This document shows, one piece after another, positions 37,507 to 46,227 of a stretch of 64,000 nt of DNA (its first letter is position 1; every line of letters begins with the position of its first letter). Source of the stretch: Pseudoalteromonas arabiensis (GTDB lineage: Bacteria; Pseudomonadota; Gammaproteobacteria; Enterobacterales; Alteromonadaceae); assembly GCF_001550155.1 (NCBI RefSeq), contig NZ_LRUF01000019.1, positions 1-64,000 on the forward strand, written 5' to 3'. The translations under genes and the position numbers were made by a program. The notes under the pieces were generated by a model. The model was not told where the DNA came from and searched no databases. It saw nothing but the letters and a program-made list of their open reading frames with translations.

Positions 37507-38018
37507 GCACGAGCTTGATTATTGCCATAGTAATTGGTGCGGCAATTATCGCAGGGCTTGCGTTTTATGCAGGACAACTTCTGTATAAATTAAAAGAGCA
37601 AAATAAGCTGATCGCCAAGAAGCAGGCTGAGCATGAGCAGCAGCTTGCAGCATCAAAAATGAAACGTAACGCAAAATTGGCTGATAGCATTCACTTGATA
37701 GCGCGTGCTATGAATGAAGAGCAGTGTGAATTTTCAGAAGGCTGCTTACGTATCTGGGTATTGATGTCTCAATACAGCTTTGCTGAAGAGTTCGAGCTGA
37801 GTGAGCGCTATCCTGGCATCTTTAAAATGTACGAAGTGGTCAAAGATATGCCAACTCACGATGCCCGTAAAAAATACTCTAAAAAAGAGGTTTTCAAGAT
37901 GGATACAACTCGTTGGCGTGCAGAAGAGCAACATAGCGACGAGATAAAAGCAGATTGTGCACGTTTGATCGAAGAATTTAAAGCTGCACCTGGCAGTGAA
38001 AACGTCGTATTCAATTAA
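37503..38018 (+). CDS. DUF2489 family membrane-anchored protein
   Basis: A 171-residue protein with one N-terminal transmembrane helix (about 4-27), a basic coiled stretch and a soluble helical domain (ADSIHLIARAMNEEQCEFSEGCLRIWVLMSQY). This is the DUF2489 layout, usually found between yihI and hemN in marine gammaproteobacteria. The function is unknown. It overlaps yihI by 4 bases, so the two are co-translated. A bidirectional terminator follows. Confidence 0.85.
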   Translation: MSTSLIIAIVIGAAIIAGLAFYAGQLLYKLKEQNKLIAKKQAEHEQQLAASKMKRNAKLADSIHLIARAMNEEQCEFSEGCLRIWVLMSQYSFAEEFELSERYPGIFKMYEVVKDMPTHDARKKYSKKEVFKMDTTRWRAEEQHSDEIKADCARLIEEFKAAPGSENVVFN

Positions 38019-38040
38019 GCGGGTTGGTAAAGCCGTTATA

Positions 38041-38073
38041 AAAAAGCAGAGCACTTTATTGCTCTGCTTTTTA
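38041..38073. terminator. Terminator between DUF2489 gene and hemN
   Basis: A 13-bp stem (38041-38053 with 38060-38072) with a 6-base loop, A-rich on the left and T-rich on the right, so it can serve both converging genes. Confidence 0.88.
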
Positions 38074-38090
38074 GTTTGGGCGTGAAAATA

Positions 38091-39464
38091 TCAAATAACC
38101 CGTGAAAAACGTGTTTGTTTGATTTGTTGTTGTAAGTGCGCATCAAAGCACATACAAATAATACGAATAAATAAGTTACCACGTGCAGTGACCGTGATTT
38201 TATCTTGGCTAACTGACACTAAACCATCAGCACGTAATGGCTCGAGAGCGAGTAGAGCTTCACTGAAATAGCTTGTAAAGTTAATTTTAAACTGCTGCTC
38301 GATTACAGGAATATCAAGCTCAAACTGACAAATCAGTTGTTTTATTACAGCTGCACGCAAGGTATCGTCATCACTGAGTAAAACACCTTTACATACCGCG
38401 CTGCCAAAACCTTCTTGCACAGCTTTATAATAGTGCTTAAGCTCTTTTTCATTTTGTAAAATGGCATTGCCAATTTGCGAAATTGACGACACACCTAAGC
38501 CTAATAAATCACATTGACCATGCGTGGTGTAGCCTTGGAAGTTGCGGTGTAACTGACCTTCGTTTTGTGCAATAGCGAGCTCATTATCTTTACGGGCAAA
38601 GTGATCCATACCGATAAACTGATAGCCTGCAGCTAACATCTGCTCAAGTGTATTTTTAAACATTGTGAGCTTGTCACTAGCAGACGGTAAGTCGGCATCC
38701 TTAATTTTACGCTGCGCTGCAAATCTATCTGGTAAATGAGCATAGTTAAATACCGAGACGCGATCTGGGTTTAATTCAATTAACTGCGCAATCGTCTCTT
38801 TAAAGCTCTCTGGAGTTTGTAGTGGCAAACCGTAAATCATATCTGCATTAATTGATTTGAAGCCAAGCTTACGAGCCTCACTGATTAAACCTTTTACTGA
38901 CTGCACGCTTTGCGGGCGATTAACTGCCAGCTGTACAGCATCATTGAAATCTTGAATACCAAACGAGACACGATTGAAGCCAAGCTTGCGCAGGTGTACT
39001 AGCATGTCATCAGCTAAAGAACGAGGGTCAATTTCAATACCGCGCTCGGCATCATCAGCAAAATTAAAGTGCTGCTCAACCAATGCCATTAAACGGCTCA
39101 TTTGCTCTGCCGATAGAAAGGTTGGTGTTCCCCCCCCTAAATGCAGTTGTTCAACGCTATAATCAGCAAATAGCGTTGCCTGCTCAGCAATCTCAAGCGC
39201 CAAGTTATCCAGGTATAAATCGGCTTTCGATTGATGACGAGTGATCACTTTATTACAACCGCAGTAATAACAAAGCTGACTGCAAAATGGGATATGGATA
39301 TACAAAGATAAAGAACGGCTCTTCGAGGCCGCAATCGCATTGATCATATCTTGTTGTTTATAACCATCAGCTAAAGACAATGCAGTGGGGTAAGAAGTGT
39401 ATCTAGGCCCAGAAATATTGTATTTGTTGATCAAAGATTGATCCCAGCTTGGTAAATTTATCAC
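38091..39464 (-). CDS. hemN: Oxygen-independent coproporphyrinogen III oxidase
   Basis: This radical SAM enzyme converts coproporphyrinogen III to protoporphyrinogen IX for heme synthesis without oxygen. It has about 457 residues. The cluster motif CSQLCYYCGC (CxxxCxxC plus the extra Cys typical of HemN) and N-terminal KYNISGPRYTSYPTAL identify it. I prefer GTG 39464, with GGAG 8 bases upstream; a GTG at 39473 in the same frame overlaps that site. An FNR-like site with well-placed -10 lies upstream, suiting induction at low oxygen. Confidence 0.95.
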   Translation of the reverse strand: MINLPSWDQSLINKYNISGPRYTSYPTALSLADGYKQQDMINAIAASKSRSLSLYIHIPFCSQLCYYCGCNKVITRHQSKADLYLDNLALEIAEQATLFADYSVEQLHLGGGTPTFLSAEQMSRLMALVEQHFNFADDAERGIEIDPRSLADDMLVHLRKLGFNRVSFGIQDFNDAVQLAVNRPQSVQSVKGLISEARKLGFKSINADMIYGLPLQTPESFKETIAQLIELNPDRVSVFNYAHLPDRFAAQRKIKDADLPSASDKLTMFKNTLEQMLAAGYQFIGMDHFARKDNELAIAQNEGQLHRNFQGYTTHGQCDLLGLGVSSISQIGNAILQNEKELKHYYKAVQEGFGSAVCKGVLLSDDDTLRAAVIKQLICQFELDIPVIEQQFKINFTSYFSEALLALEPLRADGLVSVSQDKITVTARGNLFIRIICMCFDAHLQQQIKQTRFSRVI

Positions 39465-39487
39465 AGTCAGCACTCCGCAATTAATAG

Positions 39488-39536
39488 AGTGACCATTTTA
39501 ACGAGTTTACTCATTCTGCTATTTGATCTAGGACAA
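39488..39536 (-). promoter_or_regulatory. FNR-type box and promoter of hemN
   Basis: TTGAT-CTAG-GACAA (39523-39536) resembles the FNR site TTGAT-N4-ATCAA. On the minus strand a -10 TAAAAT lies at 39500-39495, giving a start near 39488. The box centre is then at about -41.5, the class II activation position. Two half-site mismatches lower confidence. Confidence 0.5.
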
Positions 39537-39642
39537 TATCGACGCCTACAAACTAGCCAGCATAGCAGAGGTAATTGAAAAATAGATAAGTTTACTATTT
39601 GAGCAGTTAGAGTATTGATTGTTAAAATAAAGAGTTTTGCTA

Positions 39643-39671
39643 GTGACAAGGCTAAAAAAAGTTTTTATACT
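39643..39671 (+). promoter_or_regulatory. Promoter of tRNA-Ile2
   Basis: GTGACA (39643-39648), a 17-base spacer, TATACT (39666-39671), then a GC-rich discriminator (GCAACCCGC), typical of stable-RNA promoters under stringent control. Confidence 0.7.
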
Positions 39672-39735
39672 GCAACCCGCTTTAGAGACTTATGTCTATA
39701 AACGCATCTAAAAAATTAGCTTTCGCTAATAGCAT

Positions 39736-39812
39736 GGCCCCTTAGCTCAGTTGGTTAGAGCACACGACTCATAATCGTTAGGTCCCCAGTTCAAGTCTGG
39801 GAGGGGCCACCA
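39736..39812 (+). tRNA. tRNA-Ile2 (anticodon CAU, lysidine type)
   Basis: A 77-base cloverleaf with encoded CCA. The acceptor is GGCCCCT/AGGGGCC, the anticodon loop CTCATAA, and the T-arm CCCAG-TTCAAGT-CTGGG. The acceptor GGCCCCTTAGCTCAG matches E. coli ileX/ileY rather than elongator tRNA-Met (GGCTACG). The CAU is therefore expected to be changed to lysidine by TilS to read AUA. Confidence 0.92.
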
Positions 39813-39974
39813 TTTTTACAAGCTTTCCCAGTAAACACCTACTAACAGAAACTACCCAAACTATTTTTAAAATAATTTACGAGCTGTATTTGCTTTTGAC
39901 CAACAAGAACATTCAAGTATAGAAAGCAATCAAAAATTGATGTACCCTTTTTCTTTTATTAACGAGGGAATGTT

Positions 39975-40499
39975 ATGTCAACTGAAAAAATGATCGAACG
40001 AAATATAGGTGTATTGCGCGATAAAATCAGAAATGCAGATACAAAAACCGTTATGGGCTGTGTTGCGATTGCAACGAGCGCGGATATGTTATCTGGTGCA
40101 AAACTATCTAAGTCACAATACAGTCATATTGTTAATAGCCCTCAGCGATGTAATTTAATCAAAATCGCTTTATATAAAGATTTAACTAGATTAATAACAG
40201 AGAAAGCTATACCCAAATTATTATCTGCTGCAGATCCAACTTCAGATTTATCTAAAGTAGCTTTTATGTCCGAAGCATCAGCTGATGCCGCTGGCGAGAC
40301 TTTAGAATTAAAAACTGGTATACCTGCATTTAAAACAGCAGCTGTTTTGAATGCATTAAGTGCAGGTATTCAAATTAAAACCATGTGGGATATACAGGCG
40401 ATTGAAAGTAGCTTTGCGCAAAGCCCAGTGCAGTTTGAAAAGTTATTCGCCGATTGGAGAAGCTGGAATATCGCAGAGCGTTATCAGGTGGCACAATGA
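39975..40499 (+). CDS. Orphan protein of unknown function, gene 1 of pair
   Basis: A 174-residue, mostly helical, soluble protein with no signal peptide. The Ala/Ser-rich middle (SEASADAAGETLELKTGIPAFKTAAVLNALSAGIQIK) may be amphipathic or membrane-active helices. I recognise no family. The region is more AT-rich than its neighbours and sits just after a tRNA gene, a common integration place. GAGGGA precedes the ATG. Its stop overlaps the next gene by 4 bases, so the two proteins probably act together. Confidence 0.7.
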   Translation: MSTEKMIERNIGVLRDKIRNADTKTVMGCVAIATSADMLSGAKLSKSQYSHIVNSPQRCNLIKIALYKDLTRLITEKAIPKLLSAADPTSDLSKVAFMSEASADAAGETLELKTGIPAFKTAAVLNALSAGIQIKTMWDIQAIESSFAQSPVQFEKLFADWRSWNIAERYQVAQ

Positions 40500-40918
40500 A
40501 AAAGTTTTTAGTTTTATTATTACCAAGTACATGCTTTGCACAGTTTTCAGATTTATCTTTGTGTGAGGATAAGCAAACTATGCTAGGTATGGACTTTTAT
40601 GATAAGTGCGTAGGTGTAGCAGACGCATCTGTACATAAATTAAAGTCTGATATAACAGCGAAGCAACTTTATGATTACATCACAATGGGCATCAAAGATG
40701 TGAACGCTTTGGAAAAACACCTTTCTGATGACTTGATTGGTATAGTGCACGCATTAATATCGATTGACCCAAACCCGCTTTATTACACGACTGTTGGTAA
40801 TAATATTTTAGTGAACACAAGAGAAGGGCTAAATATTTTTGAAAAGCATGATGGCTACTGGTTGCAAAAGTTAGTATCAAATAGACCTCGTGAGGAATAT
40901 GATTCATCCGAAAACTAA
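40496..40918 (+). CDS. Small exported orphan protein, gene 2 of pair
   Basis: A 140-residue protein with a signal peptide (MKKFLVLLLPSTCFA, cleaved before QFSDL). The mature part has a Cys pair (CEDKQTML...DKC) that could form a disulfide, then mixed helices and strands (DPNPLYYTTVGNNILVNTREGLNIFEKHDGYWLQKLV). I recognise no family. It starts within a 4-base overlap with gene 1. A cytoplasmic protein plus exported partner could be, for instance, an effector with its immunity or assembly factor, but that is speculation. Confidence 0.68.
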   Translation: MKKFLVLLLPSTCFAQFSDLSLCEDKQTMLGMDFYDKCVGVADASVHKLKSDITAKQLYDYITMGIKDVNALEKHLSDDLIGIVHALISIDPNPLYYTTVGNNILVNTREGLNIFEKHDGYWLQKLVSNRPREEYDSSEN

Positions 40919-40943
40919 TTCAATATTGAATAACCATTTAAGT

Positions 40944-40970
40944 AAACCTCACTCATACAGCTTGAGGTTT
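40944..40970 (+). terminator. Hairpin after the orphan pair
   Basis: AAACCTCA/TGAGGTTT (40944-40951 with 40963-40970) with an 11-base loop and a weak T tract. Confidence 0.5.
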
Positions 40971-40999
40971 AGTGTAGATTAAAAATTATTCGCCGCTTA

Positions 41000-41025
41000 A
41001 AAAGCCGGTACAAACACCGGCTTAA
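41000..41025 (-). terminator. Intrinsic terminator of galE
   Basis: An 8-bp stem AAGCCGGT/ACCGGCTT (41002-41009 with 41016-41023) with T-rich flank on the minus strand, 30 bases after the galE stop. Confidence 0.65.
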
Positions 41026-41055
41026 AAACATATTTAAAGCGCTAATACTGGCTGA

Positions 41056-42069
41056 TTACTTATAACCATTAGGGTTATTGCTTTGCCAACGCCACGTATC
41101 TTGCATCATTTCATCAATACCTCGCTCAGCTTGCCAACCTAGTTCATTGAATGCCTTTTCAGTTGCAGCATAACAGGCGGCTATATCGCCAGAGCGACGT
41201 GGTGATATTTGGTAAGGTACGGCTTGACCACTGGCTTTCTCGAAAGCGTTGACCATCTCTAGTACTGAATAGCCGTTTCCTGTGCCAAGATTATAAATAT
41301 GGGCGCCTGTATTATCGGCAATGCGTTCTAGTGCTTTTAAGTGACCTAACGCCAAATCAACCACATGGATATAATCACGAACACCGGTACCATCTTTTGT
41401 ATTGTAGTCATCGCCAAATACGCTGAGTTTTTCGAGCCTTCCTACAGCAACTTGTGAAATATACGGCAACAAATTATTTGGAATATCATTAGGGTCTTCA
41501 CCAATGAGGCCTGATTTGTGCGCCCCTACAGGATTGAAGTAGCGTAGTAATGCTAGGGCAAAACGGTCATCTGATTTAACAATGTCTTGCAGTATCATTT
41601 CAACCATAAGCTTAGATGTGCCATATGGGTTGGTTGTGCCACCCACAGGAAAATCTTCACGAATAGGTAAACTCGCAGGGTTACCATAAACCGTTGCAGA
41701 TGAACTAAAAACTAATTTGAATACACCTGCATCACGCATGGCATCCACTAATGTAAGGGTACCTTGTACATTGTTTTGATAGTACTCAATAGGTTTAGCA
41801 ACAGATTCGCCTACAGCTTTTAAACCAGCAAAGTGGATGACGCTATCAATGTTATGATGCTTGAAAATCTCATCAAGGCATTCTCTATCTTGTACATCAC
41901 CTTGATAAAAAGTAATTTCTTTTTCAGTGATTTGCTTAACGCGTTTAAGCGATTCGTTGGATGAGTTACTTAAGTTATCAAGAACAATAACTTCACTGCC
42001 TTGTTGGAGTAGCTCTAACACTGTATGAGAACCGATGTATCCAGCTCCGCCGGTGACTAAAATGGCCAT
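41056..42069 (-). CDS. galE: UDP-glucose 4-epimerase
   Basis: An NAD-dependent SDR enzyme interconverting UDP-glucose and UDP-galactose, for galactose use and surface polysaccharides. The 337 residues match E. coli GalE (338). Motifs: GGAGYIGSH (about 7-15), the SSSATVYG catalytic Ser region and YGTSKLM (Tyr-x-x-x-Lys, about 148-152), then [11 protein letters not shown]. No gal operon partners are adjacent, so a polysaccharide role is as likely as galactose catabolism. Confidence 0.96.
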   Translation of the reverse strand: MAILVTGGAGYIGSHTVLELLQQGSEVIVLDNLSNSSNESLKRVKQITEKEITFYQGDVQDRECLDEIFKHHNIDSVIHFAGLKAVGESVAKPIEYYQNNVQGTLTLVDAMRDAGVFKLVFSSSATVYGNPASLPIREDFPVGGTTNPYGTSKLMVEMILQDIVKSDDRFALALLRYFNPVGAHKSGLIGEDPNDIPNNLLPYISQVAVGRLEKLSVFGDDYNTKDGTGVRDYIHVVDLALGHLKALERIADNTGAHIYNLGTGNGYSVLEMVNAFEKASGQAVPYQISPRRSGDIAACYAATEKAFNELGWQAERGIDEMMQDTWRWQSNNPNGYK

Positions 42070-42280
42070 AAAAGCTCTAAGATTAATACGTGGTTGAATA
42101 GCCTCTATTTCATCATACTTTGTAGCAAAATTATATTCTAAATTTACAATAGTAAGGGGTGTCTATTGTCTTGCTTTGGGTTACATTTTATACCATATTG
42201 GTTACAAGTGAACGATGTGGTTAAGCTATAGTTAAAGGTGGCTGTTTAGTTTATATAACCGTATTTCGATGGAGAGAAAG

Positions 42281-42784
42281 ATGAATACATTAAAGAAAAT
42301 AACTCTCGCTATGATATTTGTATTGCCAGCCTTCACCTATGCGGGAGAGGCAACGGTAAAATGGCACGACTTTGATGATTATCGGGATGTACGCCCAGGG
42401 AATAACTCAACTAAAGGATCATTTCATAAAAGCGTAGCGAACAACCTTGAAAAACACTTTAGCAAGCTTGCTGAAAAACTACCAGAAGGGTATACGCTTA
42501 ATGTTGAGGTGACGGATCTTGATCTTGCTGGTGATGTTCGTTTTGGTTCGATGAACGAACTGCGCATTATTAAGCCAATTTATTTTCCTAGAATCGATTT
42601 AAATTATTCAGTGACAGACAAAAGTGGCAAGGTATTAAGCGAGGCCAGCGATGTAAAACTCAAGGACATGGGCTTTATGGATCGTATGAAAATGGGCCGT
42701 GATGAAGCCTATTATTACGATAAACGTTTGATCACTGATTGGTTTGAAGATGAGCTATTACCATCATTAAACCTTGGCGAGTAA
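42281..42784 (+). CDS. DUF3016 family periplasmic protein
   Basis: A 167-residue protein with a signal peptide (cleavage after TYAG or TYA) and the DUF3016 layout: VKWHDFDDYRDVRPGN..., then LPEGYTLNVEVTDLDLAGDVRFG and a C-terminal helix pair. The function is unknown. I chose the second ATG (42281), with GGAGA 6 bases upstream; the ATG at 42269 overlaps that site. Confidence 0.85.
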   Translation: MNTLKKITLAMIFVLPAFTYAGEATVKWHDFDDYRDVRPGNNSTKGSFHKSVANNLEKHFSKLAEKLPEGYTLNVEVTDLDLAGDVRFGSMNELRIIKPIYFPRIDLNYSVTDKSGKVLSEASDVKLKDMGFMDRMKMGRDEAYYYDKRLITDWFEDELLPSLNLGE

Positions 42785-42851
42785 TCACTAAAAGCTGTAA
42801 GCCGTCAGCCATCAGTTAGGCACGGCCAAGCAAGCTTGACGTCTACGTTTG

Positions 42852-42880
42852 ATGTAGGCGTGAAATTTATTTCGCGCGAT
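42852..42880. repeat. REP-like element
   Basis: ATGTAGGCGTGAAATTTATTTCGCGCGAT, described here by its ends: GTAGGCG...CGCGC around an ATTTA loop (42854-42877). It is a diverged member of the family seen at four other places. Confidence 0.5.
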
Positions 42881-42912
42881 AGCCTCTATTTACAACAAAT
42901 GAAATAGAGGCT
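42881..42912. terminator. Hairpin between two converging genes
   Basis: AGCCTCTATTT/AAATAGAGGCT, an 11-bp perfect stem (42881-42891 with 42902-42912), just beyond the stop of the minus-strand gene. T tracts are poor on both sides. Confidence 0.5.
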
Positions 42913-42918
42913 TCTACG

Positions 42919-43209
42919 TTACTTAAACGTCGCTAACAGTTGTAATAACTGTTGAAGCTTAATAACTGTTTTTTTCAGTTTTTCTTCGTCCATCCCGTCG
43001 TTGCTTAAGCTTACTACATCAGCAGCAACATCGAGAACATAAGGTTTAAAGCGTTTGGCTTCAAAATCAAAGCCTGCATCTTTTGCAAATAAGGCTTTGA
43101 ATTTGCCATGGCCTTGCTGCTGTAAATCATCTAATTTTTTATCGGCATCAAGTGCCTGACGATAAACGATTTTTAGGTTAGCATTGAGTTGTTCAATAAT
43201 TGAATCCAT
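42919..43209 (-). CDS. Small helical protein of unknown function
   Basis: A 96-residue soluble, all-helical protein with no Cys and no signal. Charged heptad-like stretches at both ends (MDSIIEQLNANLKIVYRQALDADKKLDDLQQQ and EEKLKKTVIKLQQLLQLLATFK, each quoted only in part of the chain) suggest a coiled-coil dimer. I do not recognise the family. AGGA lies 7 bases before the ATG. It is divergent from the next small gene. Confidence 0.72.
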   Translation of the reverse strand: MDSIIEQLNANLKIVYRQALDADKKLDDLQQQGHGKFKALFAKDAGFDFEAKRFKPYVLDVAADVVSLSNDGMDEEKLKKTVIKLQQLLQLLATFK

Positions 43210-43281
43210 TTTTTTCCTAAAGCTTTAGACTGCAATGCCGATATAGTACGTGGATTGTTATAAAAAGTCAGGTAGTGAACT

Positions 43282-43494
43282 ATGAATATATCAGGATCAA
43301 ATTTACCGGCAATGAGTGGCGGTGGTGAAAGTGCGGAGCTTTATAGTGCTGCTCTTGCAAAAAAACAGCAAAAAGCTGAAGGCGCTGCTGCACTTGCTCT
43401 TATTGAAGGTGCTGCAGTAAATTCGAGCGCCGCACAAACACCTGCAAAGTCTGTAACCGCAACGTTGGGTAATAACATAAACGTATATGTGTAA
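43282..43494 (+). CDS. Small Ala-rich protein, possibly YjfB-like
   Basis: A 70-residue protein, Ala-rich, without signal peptide or membrane segment. It begins MNISGSNLPAMSGG and ends LGNNINVYV. The middle helix (YSAALAKKQQKAEGAAALALIEGA) and the G-x-x-I-x-V end resemble YjfB-type putative motility proteins, a loose likeness. Its stop codon directly abuts the convergent epmB stop with no gap. Confidence 0.6.
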   Translation: MNISGSNLPAMSGGGESAELYSAALAKKQQKAEGAAALALIEGAAVNSSAAQTPAKSVTATLGNNINVYV

Positions 43495-44514
43495 CTAAAC
43501 TAGATTGAGGTCGATAGGAGTTTTACTTTTTTCGCCACCGATCTCTCTAACTAGTTTGGGTACTAAAAACCCAGGTAATGCTGCTAGCATGTCTGACATT
43601 ATTTGTTTTGCTAGTTGCTCAGGTATATCAAAATGACTCGCCCCTTCCACTTTATCGAGTAGGTGCAAGTAATAGGGCAGTATGTCAGCATCGAATAGAG
43701 CCTCACTGAGGGCTATTTGCGCCCTTGCTGTATCATTCACATCTTTTAATAACACCGCTTGATTTAACAAAGTGACCCCCACTACTTTTAGCTTTTGCAT
43801 AGCAGCTTTAAAGTCATCATCAATTTCGTTTGCATGATTAATATGGTTGATAAACACCACTTTTAAAGGTGATGCTGCAAAACGGGCACACAGCTCATCG
43901 GTAATTCTTGCAGGGATCACCACAGGCAAGCGGCTATGAATACGTAGGCGTTTAATTTGTGGAAGCTGTTCTAACTCATCCATAAACCAACTAACAGCAT
44001 CGTCTTTGGCCATTAATGGGTCGCCACCACTTAAAATAACTTCGTTGATGTTGGTATCTGCTTTTATATAGGCGAGGGCTTCAATTAAACTGCGCTTATT
44101 CAATTGATTTTCTTGATACGGAAAGTGGCGTCTAAAACAATAACGACAATTGACCGCACAGCCTGTTTTAAACATGACCAAAACACGAGAGCGATACTTG
44201 TGTAATAAACCAGGTTGGTCGTTATCTTGCTCTTTTAATGGATCTTTGTCGTATCCTGTTTGTGCTAAAAATTCTTGGTGCCTTGGCATCACTTGCAGCA
44301 AAAGTGGGTCGTTGATGTCGCCATAACGCATTTTTTTGATAAAAGGCTGCGGCACGCGGACAGGAAAAAGACTGCGTGCTTTGAGGTCTTTTTCGTCTAC
44401 TTTGCTTGATAATCCTAGCATTTTTAGCAAGCGTTCAGGGCAAGTGACAACATTTGCCAATTCTTTTTGCCAGTTTTTATGCAAATTTACTTCATTTCTT
44501 TGTATCATTGACAC
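43495..44514 (-). CDS. epmB: EF-P beta-lysylation protein EpmB (lysine 2,3-aminomutase)
   Basis: This radical SAM, PLP enzyme converts (S)-alpha-lysine to (R)-beta-lysine for modification of EF-P. The 339 residues match EpmB/YjeK. The cluster motif is CAVNCRYCFRRHFPY, then the LSGGDPL motif; the PLP Lys is near the C-terminus. It is divergent from efp with 35 bases between start codons. GTG 44514 and ATG 44508 are both possible starts. Confidence 0.95.
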   Translation of the reverse strand: MSMIQRNEVNLHKNWQKELANVVTCPERLLKMLGLSSKVDEKDLKARSLFPVRVPQPFIKKMRYGDINDPLLLQVMPRHQEFLAQTGYDKDPLKEQDNDQPGLLHKYRSRVLVMFKTGCAVNCRYCFRRHFPYQENQLNKRSLIEALAYIKADTNINEVILSGGDPLMAKDDAVSWFMDELEQLPQIKRLRIHSRLPVVIPARITDELCARFAASPLKVVFINHINHANEIDDDFKAAMQKLKVVGVTLLNQAVLLKDVNDTARAQIALSEALFDADILPYYLHLLDKVEGASHFDIPEQLAKQIMSDMLAALPGFLVPKLVREIGGEKSKTPIDLNLV

Positions 44515-44549
44515 GTAGATTACTCGAAATTATTTAGACAGAGGAAACG

Positions 44550-45116
44550 ATGGCGAATTATAGCACCAATGAGTTCAAGGGCGGCCTAAAAATTATGTTA
44601 GACGGCGAACCTTGCAGCATCTTAGAAAATGAAATGGTAAAACCAGGTAAAGGCCAAGCGTTTAACCGTGTTCGTATTCGTAAACTTATCACAGGTAAAG
44701 TACTAGAAAAAACATTCAAGTCAGGTGAAACAGTTGAAGGTGCAGACGTAATGGATACAGATTTAGCGTATCTATACACTGACGGTGAGTTCTGGCACTT
44801 TATGAACAACGAAACATTTGAGCAAATCGCTGCTGATGAAAAAGCGCTTGGCGACAATGCAAAATGGTTAGTTGAAAATGACGTGTGTACAATCACACTT
44901 TGGAACGGTAGCCCAATCGCTGTGACACCACCAAACTTTGTTGAATTAGAAATTACTGAAACAGATCCAGGTCTAAAAGGTGATACAGCGGGTACTGGCG
45001 GTAAACCAGCAACATTAAGCACAGGTGCTGTTGTTCGTGTTCCTCTATTCGTTCAAATCGGCGAAGTGATCAAAGTTGATACACGTAGCGGTGAATACGT
45101 GAGCCGTGTTAAGTAA
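44550..45116 (+). CDS. efp: Elongation factor P
   Basis: EF-P relieves ribosome stalling at polyproline stretches. The 188 residues have three OB-like domains. Lys 34 in the loop VKPGKGQAF is the site that receives beta-lysine from EpmA/EpmB. The C-terminal [15 protein letters not shown] is the family signature. It is flanked by epmB (divergent) and epmA (downstream), so the full modification module is present. A terminator separates it from epmA. Confidence 0.97.
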   Translation: MANYSTNEFKGGLKIMLDGEPCSILENEMVKPGKGQAFNRVRIRKLITGKVLEKTFKSGETVEGADVMDTDLAYLYTDGEFWHFMNNETFEQIAADEKALGDNAKWLVENDVCTITLWNGSPIAVTPPNFVELEITETDPGLKGDTAGTGGKPATLSTGAVVRVPLFVQIGEVIKVDTRSGEYVSRVK

Positions 45117-45141
45117 TAGGCTTAATTAAGCAATTTATTAT

Positions 45142-45171
45142 AAAATCCCAGCTTCTGCTGGGATTTTTTTT
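45142..45171 (+). terminator. Intrinsic terminator of efp
   Basis: AAAATCCCAGC/GCTGGGATTTT (45142-45152 with 45157-45167) with a TTCT loop and further T. The epmA start lies only about 15 bases beyond it. Confidence 0.9.
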
Positions 45172-45183
45172 GGGAATCACTTT

Positions 45184-46158
45184 ATGTCTAATGTCCTTTG
45201 GCAACCAAGCGCCGATATTGAAACATTACGCGAGCGCGCTGCAATCATTCGCTGCATTCGTGAGTTTTTTTACACTCGTGATGTGATGGAGGTTGAAACG
45301 CCCAGCCTTAGTGCTGCCAGTGTAACCGATGTGCATTTAGCCACATTTAGCACAGAGTTTGTTGGCCCAGGCCATGCTGGTGGCTTGCCATTGTATTTAC
45401 AAACGTCGCCTGAGTTTGCCATGAAGCGTTTACTTGCTGCGGGCTCTGGTGCTATTTTTCAGCTTTGTAAAGCATTTCGAAATGAAGAAGCAGGAAGCCA
45501 TCATAACCCTGAATTCACAATGCTTGAGTGGTATCGCCCTGGTTTTGATGAATTTGCGCTTATGGATGAAATGGATGAGCTTATGCAATTAGTGCTCGGC
45601 GTAAAACCCGCAGAGCGACTAACTTATCAGCAAGCCTTTATTAATGCATTAGCTGTAGACCCTTTAACGGCTGATATCAGCACATTACAGCAACTAGCAA
45701 CGGAGCAGGGCTTTGCCGATATTGCTGCGCATGAAACACATCGCGATACCTTGTTGCAGCTATTATTTTGTATGAAGGTAGAGCCAACGATTGGCCAAGA
45801 AAAGCCTTGTTTTGTTTATCATTTTCCGGCTTCGCAAGCCGCTCTTGCACAAATTTGCCAGCATGATGAGCGGGTAGCAGGGCGCTTTGAGTTATATTTT
45901 AAAAATATGGAACTGGCAAACGGCTTTAATGAACTAACGGATGCTAAAGAGCAGGCTGCTCGCTTTAAAGAAGATAATCAATACCGTGAAGCGAATGGCT
46001 TAAAACAAGTGCCAATGGATGAGCGTTTAATAGCTGCACTTGAAAATGGGTTACCACAATGTGCTGGTGTGGCACTGGGAATTGATCGACTCATTATGCT
46101 GGCAACCAAAAAGCAAAAGATTAAAGACGTGATTGCCTTTGATGTTGAAAGGGCTTAA
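45184..46158 (+). CDS. epmA: EF-P--(R)-beta-lysine ligase EpmA
   Basis: A paralogue of class II lysyl-tRNA synthetase without the anticodon-binding domain, 324 residues as in PoxA/YjeA/GenX. It attaches beta-lysine to EF-P Lys 34. Class II motifs: [17 protein letters not shown] near motif 1, [22 protein letters not shown] (motif 2, split for length), and [12 protein letters not shown] (motif 3). It follows the efp terminator closely, so read-through likely sets its level. Confidence 0.95.
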   Translation: MSNVLWQPSADIETLRERAAIIRCIREFFYTRDVMEVETPSLSAASVTDVHLATFSTEFVGPGHAGGLPLYLQTSPEFAMKRLLAAGSGAIFQLCKAFRNEEAGSHHNPEFTMLEWYRPGFDEFALMDEMDELMQLVLGVKPAERLTYQQAFINALAVDPLTADISTLQQLATEQGFADIAAHETHRDTLLQLLFCMKVEPTIGQEKPCFVYHFPASQAALAQICQHDERVAGRFELYFKNMELANGFNELTDAKEQAARFKEDNQYREANGLKQVPMDERLIAALENGLPQCAGVALGIDRLIMLATKKQKIKDVIAFDVERA

Positions 46159-46159
46159 T

Positions 46160-46224
46160 TGTAGGAGCGGGTTTCCCCCGCGATTTTCGTTGATTTTAAA
46201 AGCGCGACATAAAGTCGCGCCTAC
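46160..46224. repeat. REP-like inverted pair (BIME-like)
   Basis: Two palindromic elements face each other: TGTAGGAGCGGG-tttc-CCCCGCG (46160-46182) and GCGCGACAT-aaa-GTCGCGCCTAC (46202-46224). The outer ends TGTAGG and CCTAC are inverted copies. The pair sits between the convergent stops of epmA and the receptor gene and may serve as a terminator. Confidence 0.7.
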
Positions 46225-46227
46225 GGT

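Noticed and set aside
39736..39812. Reading the CAU tRNA as elongator or initiator tRNA-Met
   Set aside because: The acceptor GGCCCCT and overall sequence match tRNA-Ile2 rather than tRNA-Met.
39813..41055. Integration site (att repeat) around the orphan pair
   Set aside because: No copy of the tRNA-Ile2 3' end and no integrase were found on the far side.
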